Source of the DNA: Narthecium ossifragum
Taxonomy: Eukaryota > Streptophyta > Magnoliopsida > Dioscoreales > Nartheciaceae
Direction: 5' to 3'
DNA length: 64,000 nucleotides
NCBI GenBank assembly: GCA_963920575.1
Contig: OY986968.1
Location: forward strand, 759,001 to 823,000
Shown: one piece after another, positions 60,801 through 64,000 of the stretch
Position numbering within the stretch: position 1 is the first letter of the stretch
How the letters are laid out: each line of letters opens with the position of its first letter
Notes under the pieces: model-generated
What the model was told of the DNA's origin: nothing
Seen by the model: only the letters and a program-made list of their open reading frames with translations
Databases searched by the model: none
Program-made: the position numbers and the translations under genes

Positions 60801-62142
60801 GGAATTTGAGTGCAGAGAGACTGGATGGGAATGGGTAGAGGCCATCTTTAGTCTTGCCGTGCAGGAGCAGCTTCCCCGTTACCTCGTCCTTCACCAAAAA
60901 ATGAGAAGAGTGAAATTCAATAAAGACGTTATTTTCACCAGTAAATTGGTTAACAGAAACCAAATTCTTTTTGATCTGAGGGACGTGCAATAAGTTGAAT
61001 AATTTGAAGGAAGAGGATGGCGAGGATATTTTTGAGGTGCCAATATGATTAATAGCCAAACCTGTACCATCACCAACTTGAATTTGCTCCCCTCCAGTAT
61101 ACGGCTCAGCATGAAGATTTAGATTTTGTAGGTTATTAGTCAAGTGATTTGTCGAGCCAGTGTCGAGGTACCAGTGGTTGTCAGGGGGATTTTGTTGAGC
61201 TGTGAGATATGTCGCCATGTTCGGTTGACTACCTTGAAAAGTGATATCAAAACGATGAAAGCACTTGATAGCAACATGACCAATTTTACCACAAACTTGG
61301 CAAACAGGTCTAGAAGAGTTGGAAGATGATCCTCTGCCGCGACCACCACGTCCACGGCCGCGAAAATTATTAGGAGAGAAACGCTGTTGTGTTGGAGAAG
61401 GACAACCACGATTGCGGGGAGGTTCCGCGTTGGTAGCGACATTGACTGAACCAATGGTAAGAGGAGCATTGTTTTGCTCAAGACGAAGCTCAAAGTTGAG
61501 TAAATGAGCAAAGATATCTTCCAATGATAGAGACTCTGCTCTAGTGGAGAGTGAGGTCACAATAGCATCATATGAGGAGTCAAGACCACCAAATATATAA
61601 GACTGGATCTCAGCGTCACGAAGAGGTTCGCCAATAGCAGCAAGAACATCAGTAAGAGATTTAATCTTTTGATAGTAATCAGAGATGGATAGATGTCCTT
61701 TCTTAAGAGTGCCCAGCTGGGTTCGAATGAGACCTGCTCGTGCCTTGGAGTGAGAGGAAAACATGCGCTCCAGTGCAGTCCATGTATCATGAGATGTATT
61801 GTAGCCAACCATTTTTGCAAGAATACCTTCTGAGAAAGAAGACATCAGGGTACTCAAGATTATTTGATCTTGTTCATACCAGCGAATGAAAGCCGGATTT
61901 GCAACTTCTGTTTGAGCAGAGGAGCCTTCTGCAGAAGTAGTGACAAAAGCAGGAGGTTTGCTTATGCTTCCATCAACATAGCCATAGAGACGTTGGCCAC
62001 GAAGGTAAGGGACAACTTGTGCTTTCCACAACAGATAGTTGTCTTGGGTGAGTTTCACAGTCACAAGTGTTTGGATACTCATGAGTGAAGGGGAGGTTGA
62101 GTTTGAGTTGGAGGAAGCTTGGTTGAAATCTGAGGAGGCCAT
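57796..62142 (-). CDS. Copia gag-pol polyprotein, 1448 aa, uninterrupted
   Basis: Encodes all retrotransposition functions in one frame, in copia order. UBN2-type gag starts near residue 30 (LTQDNYLLWKAQVVPYLRGQ), with a CCHC zinc knuckle CQVCGKIGHVAIKC at about 281. The protease active site is DTGS, about 327. A gag-pre-integrase region (WHSRLGHPS, about 465) precedes the integrase core (LIFADVWGPS, QTDWGGEF, NGSVERKHRH; D, D and E all present). Reverse transcriptase has YVDD at about 1107. RNase H has DADWAG and ends near KHVEIDYHFVRERV. There is no internal stop or frameshift. The frame runs about 67 nt into the 3' LTR. Length is normal for plant copia. Confidence 0.97.
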   Translation of the reverse strand: MASSDFNQASSNSNSTSPSLMSIQTLVTVKLTQDNYLLWKAQVVPYLRGQRLYGYVDGSISKPPAFVTTSAEGSSAQTEVANPAFIRWYEQDQIILSTLMSSFSEGILAKMVGYNTSHDTWTALERMFSSHSKARAGLIRTQLGTLKKGHLSISDYYQKIKSLTDVLAAIGEPLRDAEIQSYIFGGLDSSYDAIVTSLSTRAESLSLEDIFAHLLNFELRLEQNNAPLTIGSVNVATNAEPPRNRGCPSPTQQRFSPNNFRGRGRGGRGRGSSSNSSRPVCQVCGKIGHVAIKCFHRFDITFQGSQPNMATYLTAQQNPPDNHWYLDTGSTNHLTNNLQNLNLHAEPYTGGEQIQVGDGTGLAINHIGTSKISSPSSSFKLFNLLHVPQIKKNLVSVNQFTGENNVFIEFHSSHFLVKDEVTGKLLLHGKTKDGLYPFPSSLSALKFPQSFCCQRVPLEVWHSRLGHPSYQMVQRLVSKFSLPVSSNKIPAVCPACQQGKSHRLPFLESTSQSMFPLDLIFADVWGPSPIMSRNGNKYYVAFVDHFSKYTWLYPLANKSDVFNIFCSFQKMVEKSFNRQIKAVQTDWGGEFRSLFKFFSENGIQHRITCPHTSQQNGSVERKHRHIVETGLSLLSQSSMPRFHWDDAFQMAVYLINRLPTAPLGISPFEKLFNKSPDFSLLKIFGCACYPFLRPFNKHKLDFRSKRCVFLGVSLSHKGYKCLDPESGRIYVSRHVIFDENVFPFSLLQPSHLSTSTSKNYSSLLPLNIKLNSSIPSQGDVAIPPDVATPPLSISQGDHMHPNISQISTQSPSPSTAETLSGPQNPTSSPSPPATCALPELPPTHPPRGPPSQTQDSTLVSSELAVVEHLPPSRGHPMQTRSRSKVLKPKALTDGTVRYPIPKALLTVASSMVEPTCFSEANKHEGWRSAMNAEFTALLKNGTWELVPRPQGINIIGCKWVYRVKLKPNGSVDRLKARLVAKGYHQQPGIDFDDTFSPVVKPTTIRLVLSIAVSRHWKVRQIDVQNAFLHGFLSEDVYMDQPLGYIHPNFPNHICKLKKALYGLKQAPRAWYSRLSDKLISLGFINSKADTSLFISHVGAVIIYVLVYVDDILITGSDDLVMSQFIQDLSNEFAVKDLGTLSYFLGVEAITTHEGLLLSQRRYILNLLSHTKMTDVKPVTSPMSSSQELSLFSGNSFSDQTQFRSVVGALQYLSLTRPDISFSVGKVCQFMHKPTETHWTAVKRILRYLKSTIDYGLLIRPSTSTHLSIYSDADWAGCPDDRKSTSGFCLYFGHNLISWQSKKQPTVARSSTEAEYRAVAHATTESIWVESLLKELGIKIPRCPVLWCDNIGATYLAANPVFHARTKHVEIDYHFVRERVNRKALEVQFLSSKDQIADILTKPIVSARFSHLRSKLNVKSLPFSLQGCDKELENFKPTKSKSALTAYPP
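57863..57872 (-). other. Polypurine tract of the copia element
   Basis: Minus strand GCAGGGGTG directly before the 3' LTR; primer site for plus-strand synthesis. It lies inside the coding frame. Confidence 0.7.
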
Positions 62143-62162
62143 AAGGATCAGACGTTTGTCAA

Positions 62163-62179
62163 GGAACCTTCTGATACCA
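62163..62179 (-). other. Primer-binding site (initiator Met tRNA type)
   Basis: Directly after the 5' LTR the minus strand reads TGGTATCAGAAGGTTCC. Its first ten bases equal the usual complement of the initiator Met tRNA 3' end (TGGTATCAGAGC). Confidence 0.85.
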
Positions 62180-62376
62180 TGTAAGAAAATAATTTGAGCT
62201 CTGTATTCTCACATACCACTCCAGGTGATATATGCTTCCATATTTATACACAATTCAGTTATAAGAAAAAAACAAACTTTTGAATACAAAAAGTTGTTAA
62301 GGAAAGCTGTTAAGGAGGATATGCTGTTAGAGCTGATTTTGATTTTGTTGGCTTGAAATTCTCTAACTCTTTATCA
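62180..62376 (-). repeat. 5' LTR of the copia element
   Basis: 197 bp, identical to the left LTR apart from one transition at 62228. Minus-strand TATAAATA at 62241-62248. Confidence 0.97.
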
Positions 62377-62482
62377 TCCGTCAAGAATGAAGAAACAATT
62401 GGAACAGGTCTTTTATTACTGTTCTGGAGGTTAACACTCAAATAAGACCGTTGGAGGCTTTCAAGGAAACGCGATTCCCGGC

Positions 62483-62489
62483 TATAAAA
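62483..62489 (+). promoter_or_regulatory. TATA box of the HECT-like gene
   Basis: TATAAAA, 51 bp upstream of the start codon at 62534 and 107 bp downstream of the copia insertion. Confidence 0.6.
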
Positions 62490-62533
62490 CAGGTACCCAG
62501 CCGTTCGATTCCCCTCATTTGGGCGGGAGAGGG

Positions 62534-63828
62534 ATGGGCTCCATTTCTCCGGAGCAAAACCCTAACCCTGAGGAGGTGCGGCGATGGCGGTACACCTGGG
62601 AAGCCTTAGCCCACTTCCCGACCCTCCGGCTTTACCTATTCCAACCCCGGACCAACCCTTTGACCCGATGCCGGAGTCTTGGCGCCTCGCTCCGGCCTGG
62701 CGAGTCCAAGCTTCTTGTCTCTTGGATGGACCCGGGCGGGGAGGACGTGGTGCTTGGGGTTCCGGTACCGAGGGTTTTGATCGACCTCGGGTGCCCCGTG
62801 GATTGTATGGCTAGGGAGGACCATATCGAGGTCAAGATGGGGCTTGTTCTCCCCGTGGATCACCCGATGGTTGCCGAGCTCCGGAGGGTTCTTGGAGAGG
62901 AAGGGGAGGTGGGGTTGGGGGTAGAGGAGGATCGGCTCCAGCCACTACGCTTGGGTTCAGGTGAGTTTTGAGGACCAGGTTTGAAAGGTTGTGAAATTGC
63001 ATGGCATGATTGAGTCGCGGCATTTGTTCTTGATGTTAGGGTTGGTAATGTCAATTGGGATAACACATCTGCGCGGTTGAAAGTACTCATTTATTTGTTT
63101 CTGAAGTTGGTTATGCATGAGGAACTACAAAAATTTGACAAGGTTGAGTAGCTTTAATGACATTAGAGAATTAGTAACTGATTTTGACTGCCATTGCCTT
63201 CGGGGGACTTCTAAATTTGGTGCTTGTTTTTGCGATTCAGTGGGTAGAGAATTGCACGATTTTATTGGATTTAGTTGGAAAACTTTGGGATTTATTTTTT
63301 GGGTATGGGTTTGTTTTTTTGGAAATGGGGGTATTTTCGATACTGAGATGTGGGACTGACAGCAGGGATTTGAATTGGATTGGCGACTTATCAACATTGA
63401 ATTATAGGGCTTTATGGAGCTGGGTAAGATGTTAATTGGTTGTAATGGCGACAATGCTTACTTAGTATGCTGGATTGGGCTATGATTTTGGTATGCTCCG
63501 CTAAACAATCGTAGTATGAGGACTTGGCGCACACTCGGACACTTAAATTTATTTATCTGTTGGTAATTAGTTTGTGGTGATGGTTGAAACTCCACCTTCA
63601 AACCAGAAATAGTCATCCTGAGTATCTCGATGGTTCACGGGATCTAGAAAAGAGAATTTCAAAAAGATTCTAGCATTTTCCCTTGGCTTGACGATTCTTC
63701 ATGGTTTCTAATGATCACTGACTCTTCTATTATGTATCACGTGATTCAGATTTAAAGAGTTTTTCTTCCGAGGGCGTGGACTTCTTTTGCAAAACCTGCT
63801 CAATGAAGCTGACAAGAGAGCCTCTCAG
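62534..63828 (+). CDS. HECT-like E2-binding ubiquitin ligase (UBE3D type), 5' part
   Basis: First two exons: 62534-62960 (CAG|GTGAGT, phase 1) and 63750-63828 (acceptor TTCAG, donor AG|GTAGAA). The gene continues past the window. Exon 1 starts MGSISPEQNPNPEEVRRWRY and has VRRWRYTWEALAHFPTLRLY, SKLLVSWMD, VPVPRVLIDLGCPVDC and HIEVKMGLVLPVDHPMV. Exon 2 gives DLKSFSSEGVDFFCKTCSMK then LTREPLR, with a CxxC pair. This matches my memory of the plant HECT_2 (UBE3D/E2C-binding) family, in which the next exon normally carries a conserved CCC segment that would confirm it. Intron 1 (62961-63749) is AT-rich with no other gene. I prefer the ATG at 62534. Confidence 0.78.
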
Positions 63829-64000
63829 GTAGAAGACATTTTTTAGCACATCTTGTAATGCTACTTGTCTTTTTTGGTATATGATGGGAGTTAACACTTT
63901 GAAGCATTTTATTCAGTATTTACTTGCATAATGCTCCCTTTCTTTCATAATGAAATTAAAACTCAATATCTTTCTTTATATAGCATGTGATGAATTTTTT
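63829..64000 (+). other. Start of intron 2 of the HECT-like gene
   Basis: Begins GTAGAAGACA, AT- and T-rich to the window end; no acceptor yet. Confidence 0.6.

Larger units (their letters stand above)
57666..62376 (-). mobile_element. Complete, young Ty1/copia LTR retrotransposon
   Basis: 4711 bp in reverse orientation, with 197-bp LTRs that differ at one base (57714 G, 62228 A), TG..CA ends, a primer-binding site, a polypurine tract and an intact gag-pol. The 5-bp target duplication TCCGT lies at 57661-57665 and 62377-62381. The short LTR and compact single-ORF layout fit the Ale/Retrofit group. Nothing visible prevents activity. Confidence 0.97.

Overview
The window is nuclear DNA from a flowering plant. 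All genes but two are split by GT-AG introns, gene islands sit in transposon-rich spacers, and the families (bHLH, S1-group bZIP, BAHD acyltransferase, PPR, calreticulin) are plant types. GC-rich short exons next to AT-rich introns hint at a monocot, but I cannot name the species. A run of exactly 200 N at 2210-2409 marks a draft scaffold gap.

Left part (2.6-25 kb): three minus-strand genes. Calreticulin has 13 visible exons (2632-7788), and its last codons are missing at the scaffold gap. A bHLH112/bHLH123-type transcription factor has 7 exons (9594-12725). BDP1, the TFIIIB B'' subunit of RNA polymerase III initiation, has 17 coding exons plus a leader exon (18389-25.07 kb). The BDP1 model is in frame throughout except for one TGA at codon 72.

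Middle part (25-49 kb): mostly repeats. It holds a palindromic AT-rich array (25.8-27.0 kb), a GGATCGATCC-rich array with an LTR-like tail (27.4-28.9 kb), a Tourist/Harbinger-like element carrying an EF-hand gene fragment (29.5-31.3 kb), an intact two-exon BAHD acyltransferase gene (32484-34336, minus), three 5'-truncated LINE insertions with target-site duplications (38.1-40.5 kb), a long-TIR element (43.3-44.1 kb) and a diverged direct duplication (44.1-45.4 kb).

Right part (49-64 kb): an S1-group bZIP gene (plus) whose long leader carries the conserved sucrose-control uORF; a PPR pseudogene broken by transposons; a single-exon FHA-domain gene (minus); a structurally complete, very young Ty1/copia retrotransposon (57666-62376, minus) with 197-bp LTRs differing at one base and an uninterrupted 1448-codon gag-pol; and, just beyond it, the first two exons of a HECT-like E2-binding protein gene (plus) that runs out of the window.

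The genes do not form a pathway. The most informative biology is the uORF-regulated bZIP, the possible nonsense codon in BDP1, the young copia insertion about 107 bp upstream of a TATA box, and gene fragments caught in transposons. No tRNA, rRNA or CRISPR array was seen.
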